NCBI RefSeq assembly: GCF_003011885.1
Contig: NZ_PXXO01000002.1
Span: 62,001 to 126,000 of the forward strand
Length of the DNA stretch: 64,000 bases
Source of the DNA: Cyanobium usitatum str. Tous
Lineage (GTDB): Bacteria > Cyanobacteriota > Cyanobacteriia > PCC-6307 > Cyanobiaceae
Direction: 5' to 3'
In this document: positions 25,675 through 34,787 of the stretch, piece after piece
Position numbering within the stretch: the stretch's first letter is position 1
How the letters are laid out: the number at the start of each line of letters is the position of its first letter
Translations under genes and position numbers: made by a program
Notes under the pieces: model-generated
Database searches by the model: none
What the model was told of the DNA's origin: nothing
The model's input: the letters and a program-made list of their open reading frames with translations, nothing else

Positions 25675-26589
25675 TTAGCTGTCAAAGAACCACCCGTAGC
25701 TGTGGAGGCCAATGCCCAGCAGATTTACACCGATATAGCAAACCACGATCACTACCAACCCCGCTGCGGCTACGAGGGCGGGCTTGCGGCCCTGCCAGCC
25801 ACGGATCAAGCGAGTGTGCAGATAGGCGGCGTAGACGAGCCAGCAGATCAGGGCCCACGTTTCCTTCGGATCCCAGCTCCACCAGCTGCCCCAGGCCTCA
25901 TTGGCCCACACCGCTCCACTTACCAGACCAACCGACAGCAGCAGGAAGCCCACTGTGATCGTGCGGTAGCTGAGTGAATCAAGCTGTTCAACCGCGGGCA
26001 TGGCCACGCTGCTTAGTTGCAGCTGGGGTGTAGCCAGTTGGGCCTGGCGATAGCCGCCACTGCCGATGGAGCTGCTGCGCAGTTCCATCGAATTGCCGCG
26101 GTCAGTGAATAGCACCGCCAACGAAAGCAATGACCCCACCAGCAGGGCCGCATAGCTGATCATGATCACGCTCACGTGCATCACTAGCCAGCTAGAGCGC
26201 AGGGCCGGCACCAGGGGCGAGGCTTCCTGGAGCCGATCCGGCAGAGCGAAGCTTGCAAAAGCCACACAGCCGAGGGCCATGGGGGTAGCCGCTGCAGGCA
26301 CCAACGGCGAAGGCCAGCTGCGCTCCACCAGCAGCTGGGTGAGGGTGCAGCCCCAGGCGAGAAAGCAGAGGGATTCGTAGAGGTTGCTGATCGGGAAATG
26401 ACCCGATTCCCACCAACGCAAGACCAATTGGGCCGTGAGGCAGAGATTGGCGCCGGCAACAAGCAGGCGCACCGCCGTGCTCGATCGGCCGCCGCTAAGG
26501 GACCAGAAGGCCAGTGGCAGGGCGACCAGCAGGAGGGCAAACGCCGTCAGACCCAGGCCAAGCACTGGGTCGTTCAACAGGGCGGGCAC
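25675..26589 (-). CDS. ccsA: cytochrome c biogenesis protein CcsA (System II)
   Basis: A ~304-residue multi-pass membrane protein for heme delivery and attachment to c-type cytochromes on the lumenal side. The tryptophan-rich heme-handling WWD motif is [20 protein letters not shown], and about eight membrane segments are visible (e.g. [20 protein letters not shown] and [19 protein letters not shown]). Conserved histidines lie in [20 protein letters not shown] and [11 protein letters not shown] 26589 is used; a TTG two codons upstream is the alternative. The partner Ccs1 is not in the window. Confidence 0.95.
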   Translation of the reverse strand: MPALLNDPVLGLGLTAFALLLVALPLAFWSLSGGRSSTAVRLLVAGANLCLTAQLVLRWWESGHFPISNLYESLCFLAWGCTLTQLLVERSWPSPLVPAAATPMALGCVAFASFALPDRLQEASPLVPALRSSWLVMHVSVIMISYAALLVGSLLSLAVLFTDRGNSMELRSSSIGSGGYRQAQLATPQLQLSSVAMPAVEQLDSLSYRTITVGFLLLSVGLVSGAVWANEAWGSWWSWDPKETWALICWLVYAAYLHTRLIRGWQGRKPALVAAAGLVVIVVCYIGVNLLGIGLHSYGWFFDS

Positions 26590-26635
26590 GGGCAACGACT
26601 CGATATCTGCTCAGTTTGGCGAATGGCAGGTGCTG

Positions 26636-27814
26636 TTAGCGGCTGGCCTGGCGTAACAGATACACGCCGCCACCCAAACCGATCACCACTGGCAGCCAGG
26701 CGGAGAAGTAGGGACTGAGCGTTCCCTTGACCCCGAGCGAACTGAAAACAAACGCCACTAGGTAGTAGCCAAAGATCAGCAGGACGCTGAGTCCGAATCC
26801 CTGGCTACGGCTGCGGCGCGAATGGGGTCGCACTCCAAGGCTGCTACCAATTAAGCCAAACACTAAGCAGACCGCGGGAAAGGCGAACTTCTCCTGGATG
26901 CGAACTCGAAGCTTGCGGGCACCCTGGAGATCACTGGCCTCTCTGAGCAGCCGCTCGGCGGTCCGCGCTTGGCCGATTGTCATTGAATTGGAATCCTTCG
27001 GCAGCTTGGCAACCTGGAGCGGCTGACTACCAAGGGGATATAGATAGCGGTCGAAATCAGCTGAAGTGGTGGAGCTGTCCGATCCCTCCGTGACCCCAAA
27101 GACATGGCCATCAAGGAATTCCCACTGGGCATCGGCCTCGCTCCAGCGGGCCCGATCGGCACTTAGCAGCACCCGTTGATCTCGGCGTGAAAGGTCAAGC
27201 AGGGTGACCCGCTCCATCACCCCTTTATTGAAGCGTTGGGCATAGAAAAAGTGGGTAAGGCCCCGCTCCGTACTGCCATCTTCAGCCTGTATCTCACCGT
27301 ATTTAGAAAACATGACGTTGTCTTTCTGCTCGCCAGCTACGGCACGACCAATCGCCCGGTTGAGGGTGTTTTTGGCCTCGAACAAGGTGCGCGGCACGAT
27401 TGCCTCGTTGAAGGTGAAGGTGAGCATGGTCATCACCAGCGCGATAGCAACGGCGGGCACCACCATTCGCCAAGTGGCAACCCCCACACTGCGCAGGGCG
27501 GTGAGCTCACTATTGCCTGAAAGCTTTGAATAGGTGAGCAAGGTTGCCATCAGCGTGGCCATGGGGAAGGAGAGCACCAGAAAGGAGGGCATCTCCAGCA
27601 CCAGCACCCGCACGGCCACATCTAGGGGCAGCCCCGATTCTGCAACCCGGCGCACAAGCTCAAATACGGCACCCACTGAAAGGGATACGGCGGTGAATGC
27701 GGCTACACCGAAAATCAGGGGGCCGATCAGTTCGGCTAGGAGCCAGCGATCCAGCAGGGGTAGCTGGCGCCAAGGGGTCAGCAGCTGCTGGCGTGCGCGG
27801 TGTGACCAACTCAT
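26636..27814 (-). CDS. LptF/LptG-type permease of the LPS exporter
   Basis: A 392-residue YjgP/YjgQ-family permease. N-terminal membrane segments (PLIFGVAAFTAVSLSVGAVF, then FLVLSFPMATLMATLLTYSK) contact LptB; a periplasmic beta-jellyroll region spans about residues 140-290; C-terminal segments include AVCLVFGLIGSSLGVRP and GFGLSVLLIFGYYLVAFVFS. With LptB it extracts lipopolysaccharide from the inner membrane. Cyanobacteria usually carry a single such gene, so I do not choose between LptF and LptG. Its ATG overlaps the lptB stop by 4 bp. Confidence 0.93.
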   Translation of the reverse strand: MSWSHRARQQLLTPWRQLPLLDRWLLAELIGPLIFGVAAFTAVSLSVGAVFELVRRVAESGLPLDVAVRVLVLEMPSFLVLSFPMATLMATLLTYSKLSGNSELTALRSVGVATWRMVVPAVAIALVMTMLTFTFNEAIVPRTLFEAKNTLNRAIGRAVAGEQKDNVMFSKYGEIQAEDGSTERGLTHFFYAQRFNKGVMERVTLLDLSRRDQRVLLSADRARWSEADAQWEFLDGHVFGVTEGSDSSTTSADFDRYLYPLGSQPLQVAKLPKDSNSMTIGQARTAERLLREASDLQGARKLRVRIQEKFAFPAVCLVFGLIGSSLGVRPHSRRSRSQGFGLSVLLIFGYYLVAFVFSSLGVKGTLSPYFSAWLPVVIGLGGGVYLLRQASR

Positions 27815-28539
27815 AGCTGGAAGGATTCTCCGAGGTAATGGCGGCGGACCAAGGGATCGGAACCCACCTGCTGAGAGCTGCCGGCAGCCAAAATCGATCC
27901 CTCAGAAAGGATGTAGGCCCGATCGGTGATTGCCAGAGTTTCGCGCACGTTGTGGTCTGTGATCAGCAGCCCCATGCCCCGCCCCTTGAGCTGGTGGATC
28001 AACTGCTGCAGATCCGACACCGCGATTGGGTCGACTCCCGCAAAAGGCTCATCCAGCAGCAGGTAGCGGGGACCCTCAATACCCACGGCCAATGCCCGGG
28101 CAACTTCGCAGCGCCGTCGCTCGCCTCCGGACAACTGATATCCCTTACGGTTTTGAAATTCGCTGAGGTGAAAATCCTCGATTAAGCCATTGAGACGCTG
28201 GCGCCTCAACTCCATCGGGGTGGCACTTTCCTGCAGGGCAAGGCTCAGGTTGTCACGCACACTTAGCTGGCGAAAGACGCTGGGCTCCTGCGGCAGGTAG
28301 CCAATACCTAGGCGGGCCCGTTGGGGCATGGGCAGTTTTTCGATTGCCTTGCCATCCATCAACACCTGGCCGGAGTCAGGGCGCAATAAGCCAGTTACCA
28401 AACCGAAGGTGGTGGTTTTGCCCGCTCCGTTGGGACCAAGCAGGCCTACTACTTCACCTGGCTCAAGCTGTAGGGATACGTGGTTGACCAGCAGTCGGCC
28501 ACCGATGGCCAGCGCCACATTTACGAGCTCAAGACTCAT
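27811..28539 (-). CDS. lptB: LPS export ABC transporter ATPase
   Basis: A 242-residue ATPase driving LPS extraction. Walker A is GLLGPNGAGKTTTF (about residues 34-47), the signature is QLSGGERRRCEVARALA, Walker B is YLLLDEPFAGVDPIAV and the switch His lies in LLITDHNVRETLAITDRAYI, all close to the LptB pattern. Both ends overlap its neighbours by 4 bp (lptA upstream, permease downstream), giving a tightly coupled lptA-lptB-permease unit. Confidence 0.97.
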   Translation of the reverse strand: MSLELVNVALAIGGRLLVNHVSLQLEPGEVVGLLGPNGAGKTTTFGLVTGLLRPDSGQVLMDGKAIEKLPMPQRARLGIGYLPQEPSVFRQLSVRDNLSLALQESATPMELRRQRLNGLIEDFHLSEFQNRKGYQLSGGERRRCEVARALAVGIEGPRYLLLDEPFAGVDPIAVSDLQQLIHQLKGRGMGLLITDHNVRETLAITDRAYILSEGSILAAGSSQQVGSDPLVRRHYLGESFQL

Positions 28540-28991
28540 GGCATCAGGCCTTCCTTTGCTGTAGGTGCATTCATTCGGTAATGGGTGATCACCTGTTGAC
28601 CGGGGGCCGGCTCAGCCACGATCCGCTCCCTCTCCACCAGATACACCAGCCTTTCAGCCTGGATGCTGTGACCCGTATCTTGAATTACATCCACATCACC
28701 GCTGAGCACCACCCTGCCCTCACGACTGAAGTACTGGGCCTGACGGGCCGTGGCTACCACCCGTTGGTCGGGGTAAACGATGCGCACATTGCCGGTTGCT
28801 GTCACAACACCGGTGCTGTTATCGGCCTTTTGCAGGTCGGATTCAATTGTTACCAGTCCGCTGGTGGGAGTCACCACGGCGGGGGCTGCAAGCGCAGGGG
28901 CCAACATTGCCGAGAGGAAAAGGGGCAGGGCCGTCAGCCGCAAGAGCGCGGAGCGCACAAGGGGATATAGCAACAGTTGGGTATGGGACAT
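28536..28991 (-). CDS. lptA: LptA/OstA-like periplasmic LPS transport protein
   Basis: A 151-residue exported protein with a signal peptide (ALLRLTALPLFLSAMLAPALA). The OstA-type beta-jellyroll follows: GLVTIESDLQKADNSTGVVT, ATGNVRIVYPDQRVVATARQ, AQYFSREGRVVLSGDVDV. It should polymerise end-to-end to bridge the LptC platform and LptD. It is the first gene of the lptA-lptB-permease unit and starts 10 bp after the DUF309 gene, suggesting read-through from the typA transcript. Confidence 0.9.
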   Translation of the reverse strand: MSHTQLLLYPLVRSALLRLTALPLFLSAMLAPALAAPAVVTPTSGLVTIESDLQKADNSTGVVTATGNVRIVYPDQRVVATARQAQYFSREGRVVLSGDVDVIQDTGHSIQAERLVYLVERERIVAEPAPGQQVITHYRMNAPTAKEGLMP

Positions 28992-29001
28992 GGCGTAATT
29001 T

Positions 29002-29421
29002 TTAATCTATAGAAGGGTTTTGGGGCGCTGTCCCAACCAATCTGGGCGATTCCAAGCCCTCAATTGACCTCTGTTGCTGCAACGCCAGCAGACGCTGCAT
29101 AGATGAGTCGATCAAGGCGGCTAAATCAATGCCTAAGGAGTTCGGCGCACAAGCCTTAAGCCGACCGAGACCCTCACCCATCAAGATTGTGGCGCCGCGG
29201 GAATTTCCCCGTTCAAGGTGCAGCTCAGCCACGGCAATCTGCAGAATTCCTTGCAAAACCGGCCTCATGGGGCCAGCTGTCTCATGCCAAAGGGCTTCGA
29301 AGCCGTCGTGGCAGGCGTACCAGTCAGCGCTGTTAAACAAGAATATGGCCTCGCCCAAGCGGGTGTCGGCCAATAATTCCTGCTCTTCGCTTAAAAACTG
29401 CTGCTCAGAATTCGGGCGCAC
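29002..29421 (-). CDS. DUF309-domain protein
   Basis: A 139-residue soluble helical protein. The segment AIFLFNSADWYACHDGFEAL, with WHETAGPMRPVLQGILQIAV after it, is the DUF309 (PF03745) signature with the conserved FN..DWY.CHD..E..W pattern. The start is GTG 29421, 3 bp after typA, and lptA follows after 10 bp. The biochemical role of the family is unknown; the conserved H, D, E and W residues suggest a ligand or metal site. It looks intact and of normal length. Confidence 0.9.
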   Translation of the reverse strand: MRPNSEQQFLSEEQELLADTRLGEAIFLFNSADWYACHDGFEALWHETAGPMRPVLQGILQIAVAELHLERGNSRGATILMGEGLGRLKACAPNSLGIDLAALIDSSMQRLLALQQQRSIEGLESPRLVGTAPQNPSID

Positions 29422-29424
29422 TGA

Positions 29425-31233
29425 TCAGCGCTTAGCGGCCTTTTTGGAAGGCAGTTTGCGCAGTCTGATCGATTGGGGTGTGACCTCAAGCATTTCATCG
29501 GGTCCGATGTACTCAAGAGCCCGCTCTAGGGTCATCTGGATAGGTGCCTGCAGGGTGTCGAGCACCTCTGCACCAGCTGAGCGGATGTTGGTCACCTGCT
29601 TTGCTTTGCAAACGTTGAGCTCTAGGTCGGGTGGTCGGTTGTGTTCGCCAACAATCATCCCCTTGTAGACCTTGGTACTAGGCGTAATGAAGAACTGGCC
29701 GCGATCTTCCGCACCCTTGAGTGCATAGAAGGTGGCTGTGCCTTCCTCAAAGGCAATCAACACACCATTACGGCGGTTGTCCATGTCTCCCTGCATCGGC
29801 CTGTAGTCGAGGAAGGAGTGGCTCATGATCCCTTCGCCCCTTGTGGCTCGGATGAATTCGCCTCGGAAGCCAATCAGCCCTCGAGCTGGCACCACAAACT
29901 CCAGCTGGGTGCGTCCGTCGTTTGTGTTTTCCATGTTCTGCATCTCGGCCTTGCGGACGCCAAGCTTTTCAATGCAGCCGCCCACCGACTCCTCAGGCAC
30001 ATCCAAAACCAAGGTTTCGTAGGGCTCTGATGGGGTGCCATCAATGGTGCGGAAAATCACCTGGGGCTGGGATACTTGGAATTCATAGCCTTCACGACGC
30101 ATCGTTTCGATCAGGATGCCGAGGTGCAATTCACCACGGCCGCTGACAGCCCAGCGATCCGGTGAGTCGGTGTCCTCTACCCGCAGGGCGACGTTGGTGA
30201 GCAGCTCCTTCTGCAGGCGATCCCGCACCTGACGGCTGGTCACGAATTTGCCCTCCTTGCCAGCGAAGGGAGAGTCATTGATGACGAAAGTCATCTGCAG
30301 GGTGGGTTCGTCAACCCGAATCAGGGGCAGGGCCTCAGGGTGATCGGGGCAGGCAATCGTCTCACCAATATTGACCTCGTCAAAGCCGGCCACGGCCACG
30401 AGATCGCCAGCGCTGGCCTCCTCAATCTCAACCCGCTGCAGACCTTGGAAGCCAAGCAACTTGCTGATGCGGCTGCGCTTGATGCTGCCGTCGTCACGGA
30501 TAAGGGCGGCAGGTTGACCAGCCCTGATTGTGCCGTTGTGGATGCGTCCAATCATGATCCGACCCAAAAAGTCGGAATAGTCCAAGGTGGTGACTTGAAG
30601 CTGCAGCGGCTTCTCGGGATCGCCGACCGGGGGCGGAACGTGCCGCAGGATCGCATCGAAGAGCGGCTTCATGTTGTCGCTCTCGGTTTTCATGTCTGGC
30701 TTGGCGTAGCCGCCCATGCCACTCCCGAACAAATAGGGGAAATCGCACTGATCGTCGTCGGCACCCAGCTCAAGGAACAAGTCGAGAACCTTGTCGACAG
30801 CCACCTCGGGGTCGACTCGGGCCCGATCAATCTTGTTTACGAAAACGATTGGACGTAGGCCTTTCTCGAGGGCCTTTTTAAGCACAAATCGGGTTTGGGG
30901 CATGGGCCCCTCGTTGGCATCAACGATCAGCAGGCAGCCATCAACCATGCCGAGAACCCGCTCCACCTCGCCGCCGAAATCAGCGTGGCCAGGAGTGTCG
31001 ACGATGTTGATACGAATTCCTTCGTAATCGACGGCGGTATTTTTGGAAAGAATTGTGATCCCGCGCTCACGCTCAAGATCGTTCGAGTCCATCACACAGG
31101 TCGGAACCGCCTCTCCCTCGCGGAAGATGCCCGATTGGGTGAGCATGGCATCCACCAATGTGGTTTTGCCATGGTCAACGTGGGCAATGATCGCAATGTT
31201 GCGAATCGGCGTACCTGGGTGTGCACCGCTCAT
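29425..31233 (-). CDS. typA: translational GTPase TypA/BipA
   Basis: A 602-residue ribosome-associated GTPase involved in stress and low-temperature growth and in ribosome assembly. G1 is [14 protein letters not shown] (about residues 17-30), the switch I segment [13 protein letters not shown]3 [16 protein letters not shown]4 [14 protein letters not shown]-like domains III and V and the BipA-specific C-terminal domain follow (e.g. GECGRGEL-type ... [14 protein letters not shown]). The C-terminus is lysine-rich (SKKAAKR). The upstream region carries two pairs of direct repeats listed separately. Confidence 0.98.
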   Translation of the reverse strand: MSGAHPGTPIRNIAIIAHVDHGKTTLVDAMLTQSGIFREGEAVPTCVMDSNDLERERGITILSKNTAVDYEGIRINIVDTPGHADFGGEVERVLGMVDGCLLIVDANEGPMPQTRFVLKKALEKGLRPIVFVNKIDRARVDPEVAVDKVLDLFLELGADDDQCDFPYLFGSGMGGYAKPDMKTESDNMKPLFDAILRHVPPPVGDPEKPLQLQVTTLDYSDFLGRIMIGRIHNGTIRAGQPAALIRDDGSIKRSRISKLLGFQGLQRVEIEEASAGDLVAVAGFDEVNIGETIACPDHPEALPLIRVDEPTLQMTFVINDSPFAGKEGKFVTSRQVRDRLQKELLTNVALRVEDTDSPDRWAVSGRGELHLGILIETMRREGYEFQVSQPQVIFRTIDGTPSEPYETLVLDVPEESVGGCIEKLGVRKAEMQNMENTNDGRTQLEFVVPARGLIGFRGEFIRATRGEGIMSHSFLDYRPMQGDMDNRRNGVLIAFEEGTATFYALKGAEDRGQFFITPSTKVYKGMIVGEHNRPPDLELNVCKAKQVTNIRSAGAEVLDTLQAPIQMTLERALEYIGPDEMLEVTPQSIRLRKLPSKKAAKR

Positions 31234-31272
31234 ACAAATAAAACCCTACTTTTACGTTGAATGGAATCTGTT

Positions 31273-31327
31273 GACTTGAAGTTTATGTAGACGGAACGTT
31301 TGATGGAACGTTTACGCAGACTTGAAG
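31273..31327 (-). repeat. nested direct repeats in the typA leader/promoter region
   Basis: On the plus strand GACTTGAAG occurs at 31273-31281 and 31319-31327, and GGAACGTTT at 31293-31301 and 31305-31313. All four lie within 55 bases upstream of the typA ATG (31233), where a minus-strand promoter must be. They could be binding sites for a regulator or remnants of a short duplication. Confidence 0.6.
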
Positions 31328-31340
31328 CCATGTTCCAACT

Positions 31341-33899
31341 CTATCCCACACCCCTACCGCTTTTGAGGCTGCCCCGGGTCACGCCAAGACGGCTGTCCAA
31401 CTGTTCCTGCTGCCAGAGGCTGCGTCCGCTGATCTCACCACGCAGGGCCGCTGAATATTGCTGCACCCGATGCTGGCTCTCGGCCGCTGATTCCTGCAGC
31501 AACTCAATTCGGAACTGCCTCACCCCAGCACGCATCAACTGGGGCAGGGCCTCAGCAGCTGTCTGAGCTCGGCCATTAAACAAGGTGTTACGGCAGCCAA
31601 GATCTGCCCGCAGCGGGTGCTCACTGCCGCTGCGATCACGCAGAAGCACCCTGTGCTTTTCGCAAGGGCGGCCGCAGTCGGTGTGGTCGTGTCCGTCGGA
31701 TAGGAAGGCGCAAAAGAGGCAGTGCTCCATGTGGAACAGGGGCATGTGCTGGTGGGCCGTTACCTCAACCTGGCCGGGGGGGCAGCCCCGCACCAGGGCC
31801 AGCATCTGCTTGAGGTCAAGGTCGTAGCTGGCGGTGATTCGCTGCAGCTTCCAATGGTCCAGAAACCATGCGGCCGAAAGTGCATTAGCAATATTCAAGG
31901 AAAAATCGCCACAGCAGGGAGCAAGGGGTGTGAGCACCTCGAGCTGGTCTGCATTGCGCACCAGGTAGCCATCGGGGGCCGCCCGCACCAGGGGGTCCAG
32001 GGTCCAGCGCTCATCAGTCCGTGTGATCCGAGCCCCAGCCAGCCAAATGCCTCCAGGCCAGCAGCCACGGCCGATTGCCACCGCCTCGCGCAGCTCGGCC
32101 GGCTGATCTAGGTCAGCAATAACTGACGCAACTGGTTGATCCCGCAGGGCCTTCAATTGCTCAAGGCTGCGCACCAGCACAACCAACTGCGGCTCCGAAT
32201 TCACAGCCGTGCCCGAACCAGGCCCAGATAGGGGCGAAGCATGGGCAGGTCTTGAAAGACTCTGCAGTAACTCGGTGAAATCAGTTGTGTCCCGTGCCAG
32301 GGGGGCCTGCGAGTCGCTTTGGCCAGGCTCAATTGCGGCAAGCGCCTCAACCAGCTCGCGGCGCAACTTATTGAGCTGGGCAATCGGCAGAAAAAGCGCT
32401 CCCTCGAGAGCAGGCTCAAGCCCCTCCAACTTCCAGCTAGTGCCGCCAAGGCGCCCCAGCTGGGCTTGAAGTCTGGAGGTGTCTAGGGCTTGCTCGCTGG
32501 CTGCCTGCAGGACCGAGGCGGAGAGCAGCTTTATTTGCTCAGTCGCTGCTGGATCGAGCCCCTCTGCCCACTCAACCCGCAGCTCCAAGGGCTCGCCAAG
32601 CCGTCCTTGCAGGCGAAGCCGCAAGCCTCGGCTGCATTCCGGAGTTGCCTGGCCAGCCATGCGCTGCCATTGACCTTCAAGGGCGGGATCGCTGGTGAGC
32701 CAGCAAGGGCTACCCGCTGACAGCCCGCGGGCTTCGATTCGGCCAGGGCCAAGCCGTACGGCCAGCCGGCCCATCGGGCGCTGCTGCACAGCCATCAGCC
32801 GGCCGCCAATTTCGGCTGGTGCCTCGAGGGGACCATATCCAGGGGCCTCAAACACCAGACCATCGCCTGGTTTCAGCTCCGCCTGCGTCTGGATGATCCA
32901 CCAGCCATCGGCACTGAGACGCTCGAATGCTCCAATCTGCGGGCCACGCTTCTTGCTCCAGCGGCCGTGCACGAGCGCCTGGTGGTCGAGGCCCCCCAGC
33001 CACCCTGTGGAAAGCCCCCGCGAGAAACTCAACTCCAGGGAGCGCTTCTGCTCAGCTGACTGGGGCGCGCTGGGTAGGCCCTCGACTAAACGATCGAGTC
33101 CTTGCCGGTAGGCATCGGTAACTGCTGCCACGTAGGTGGCGTCCTTAAGACGCCCCTCGATCTTGAGGCTGGCGATGCCGATCTGCTCGAGCTGGGGCAG
33201 AAGCTCCCAGGCTGATAGATCCTGGGGTGAGAGCAGATATCGCTGGTCTTGAAGATCGCGTTCTTCGCCGTCAACAATCAGCTGGTATGGCAAGCGGCAA
33301 GCCTGGGCACACTCGCCCCGGTTTGCACTGCGCTGGCCCAGGGCTTCGCTGGTGAGGCACTGGCCCGAATAGGCAACGCACAGTGCGCCATGCACAAACA
33401 CTTCCAGGGGCATGGCCAACTGGCGCTGCTGCAGCTGATTTTGCAAGCGGCCTAGGTCGGTGAGAGTCAGCTCCCGTGCAAGCACGACCCGGGCACAACC
33501 AAGCTCCGCGGCCATGGCAACCCCTGCGGCGCTGGTGATCGACATCTGAGTGGATCCGTGCACAGCCAGTTCCGGTGCCAGCCTGCGCGCCAGCCGGGCC
33601 AGGCCAACGTCCTGAACAATTAGGGCATCGACATGGGCCGCAGCTGCAGCCCTGATCAAGCTTGCCGCCTCAACCAGCTCATCGCTGAACACGAGCACAT
33701 TGACGGTGAGAAATCCCTTCACACCCCGCCGATGCAGCCAGTGCATGAGTTCTGGCAATTCCTCCTGCTCAAAATTGGCGGCCCGCATGCGGGCGTTGAA
33801 TGTCTCCACACCGAAATAAACAGCGTCGGCGCCATTTGCTACCGCAGCGCGCAGGGCCTGCCAATTACCCGCAGGGGCAAGAAGTTCCGGAATAGTCAT
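31341..33899 (-). CDS. U32-family peptidase / RlhA-like protein
   Basis: An 852-residue protein. The N-terminal half is the U32 domain: PELLAPAGNWQALRAAVANG, ADAVYFGVETFNARMRAANF, then the signature ELEVFVHGALC-like LEVFVHGALCVAYSGQCLTS and RGECAQACRLPY with clustered cysteines. The C-terminal half holds HMEHCLFCAFLSDGHDHTDC and GCRNTLFNGR, a cysteine-rich domain of long U32 proteins. Related E. coli RlhA acts in 5-hydroxycytidine formation on 23S rRNA, so an RNA-modification role is as likely as proteolysis. The ATG overlaps the upstream M15 stop by one base. Confidence 0.9.
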   Translation of the reverse strand: MTIPELLAPAGNWQALRAAVANGADAVYFGVETFNARMRAANFEQEELPELMHWLHRRGVKGFLTVNVLVFSDELVEAASLIRAAAAAHVDALIVQDVGLARLARRLAPELAVHGSTQMSITSAAGVAMAAELGCARVVLARELTLTDLGRLQNQLQQRQLAMPLEVFVHGALCVAYSGQCLTSEALGQRSANRGECAQACRLPYQLIVDGEERDLQDQRYLLSPQDLSAWELLPQLEQIGIASLKIEGRLKDATYVAAVTDAYRQGLDRLVEGLPSAPQSAEQKRSLELSFSRGLSTGWLGGLDHQALVHGRWSKKRGPQIGAFERLSADGWWIIQTQAELKPGDGLVFEAPGYGPLEAPAEIGGRLMAVQQRPMGRLAVRLGPGRIEARGLSAGSPCWLTSDPALEGQWQRMAGQATPECSRGLRLRLQGRLGEPLELRVEWAEGLDPAATEQIKLLSASVLQAASEQALDTSRLQAQLGRLGGTSWKLEGLEPALEGALFLPIAQLNKLRRELVEALAAIEPGQSDSQAPLARDTTDFTELLQSLSRPAHASPLSGPGSGTAVNSEPQLVVLVRSLEQLKALRDQPVASVIADLDQPAELREAVAIGRGCWPGGIWLAGARITRTDERWTLDPLVRAAPDGYLVRNADQLEVLTPLAPCCGDFSLNIANALSAAWFLDHWKLQRITASYDLDLKQMLALVRGCPPGQVEVTAHQHMPLFHMEHCLFCAFLSDGHDHTDCGRPCEKHRVLLRDRSGSEHPLRADLGCRNTLFNGRAQTAAEALPQLMRAGVRQFRIELLQESAAESQHRVQQYSAALRGEISGRSLWQQEQLDSRLGVTRGSLKSGRGVG

Positions 33900-34603
33900 C
33901 AGCGCGCCAACCGCTGGGCGGGCTCAAACAACTGCAGGGCCTCGGCGCTGCCCTCGAATCGCCAATGCCAGGGCTCGTAACTCACCCCCTGGGAATTACC
34001 CCGGGGGAAGGAGAGGGTGAAGTGGTAGCGAGCTGCATTGGCCTGCAGCCAGGCATAGGCTGCGGTTTGGTCGAAGCTTGGTGAGAGGTTGGTGGCTGGT
34101 GCCAGGGCATCGCCGAGATCGATGGCGAAGCCGGTGCTGTGCTCAGAAAACCCTGGCGGGGCGCTAACCATGGCCCTTTCTCGAGCGCTCTGGTTGCGAT
34201 CCGATTTCACTTCAAAAAAGAGTTCTTTTTGAAGCGTATGAGATCGGAAGGCGCTCAGCACCACTAGCTCGACCCCGCTACTGGCTGCATCACGCTGCAT
34301 GGCCAAAAGAGCTGCTGCTGCGTCTCGATGCAGGCTTAGCCCAGGGGCAATCGCCACCCGTTTGGAGGCGGCCAGCTCGCCGTAGGGGAAATGGCCCAGC
34401 AGGCGCCCATCAAGGCCTGTACGCGCGTTTAGTCCCCTTACTGGCGGTGGGGCCAATAGGCGTTGCAGCGGCCCTGGGCGCCAAACCACAACTAGGGCAA
34501 GGGCGATCAAAAGCGAGCCTGTGCCCACGCTGACTCCTAGTAGCCAGCGGTTGGCCTTTGCTGAAGTCGGGCTGGTGCGGCGGGCGACAGGAATGTCACC
34601 CAT
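33899..34603 (-). CDS. M15-family D-alanyl-D-alanine carboxypeptidase (VanY-like)
   Basis: A 234-residue membrane-anchored peptidase from ATG 34603 (MGDIPVARRTSPTS); an in-frame start at 34687 would add 28 residues. One N-terminal membrane segment (LGVSVGTGSLLIALALVVVW) places the domain outside. Motifs: VVLSAFRSHTLQKELFF, PGFSEHSTGFAIDLGDA (zinc His and Asp) and VSYEPWHWRFEG (catalytic Glu-x-x-His). It should trim the terminal D-Ala of peptidoglycan stems. It is coupled to the U32 gene and divergent from chlP. Confidence 0.92.
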   Translation of the reverse strand: MGDIPVARRTSPTSAKANRWLLGVSVGTGSLLIALALVVVWRPGPLQRLLAPPPVRGLNARTGLDGRLLGHFPYGELAASKRVAIAPGLSLHRDAAAALLAMQRDAASSGVELVVLSAFRSHTLQKELFFEVKSDRNQSARERAMVSAPPGFSEHSTGFAIDLGDALAPATNLSPSFDQTAAYAWLQANAARYHFTLSFPRGNSQGVSYEPWHWRFEGSAEALQLFEPAQRLAR

Positions 34604-34787
34604 GGCTAGGGGTTGGCCTGGCCTGCGGGAATTGCGATGCGTCACGCGGGTTCCCTGCCAGGCACCGATCAATCTTCCTAAACACAAGCAATGAAGATCC
34701 TAGGCGGGGAGGTCGGATTGCCCACCACCTGACCGGTTATCGGTGTTAGCTTCCCAGCAGCATCCATATTGGCGGAGCGTTTTTTTG

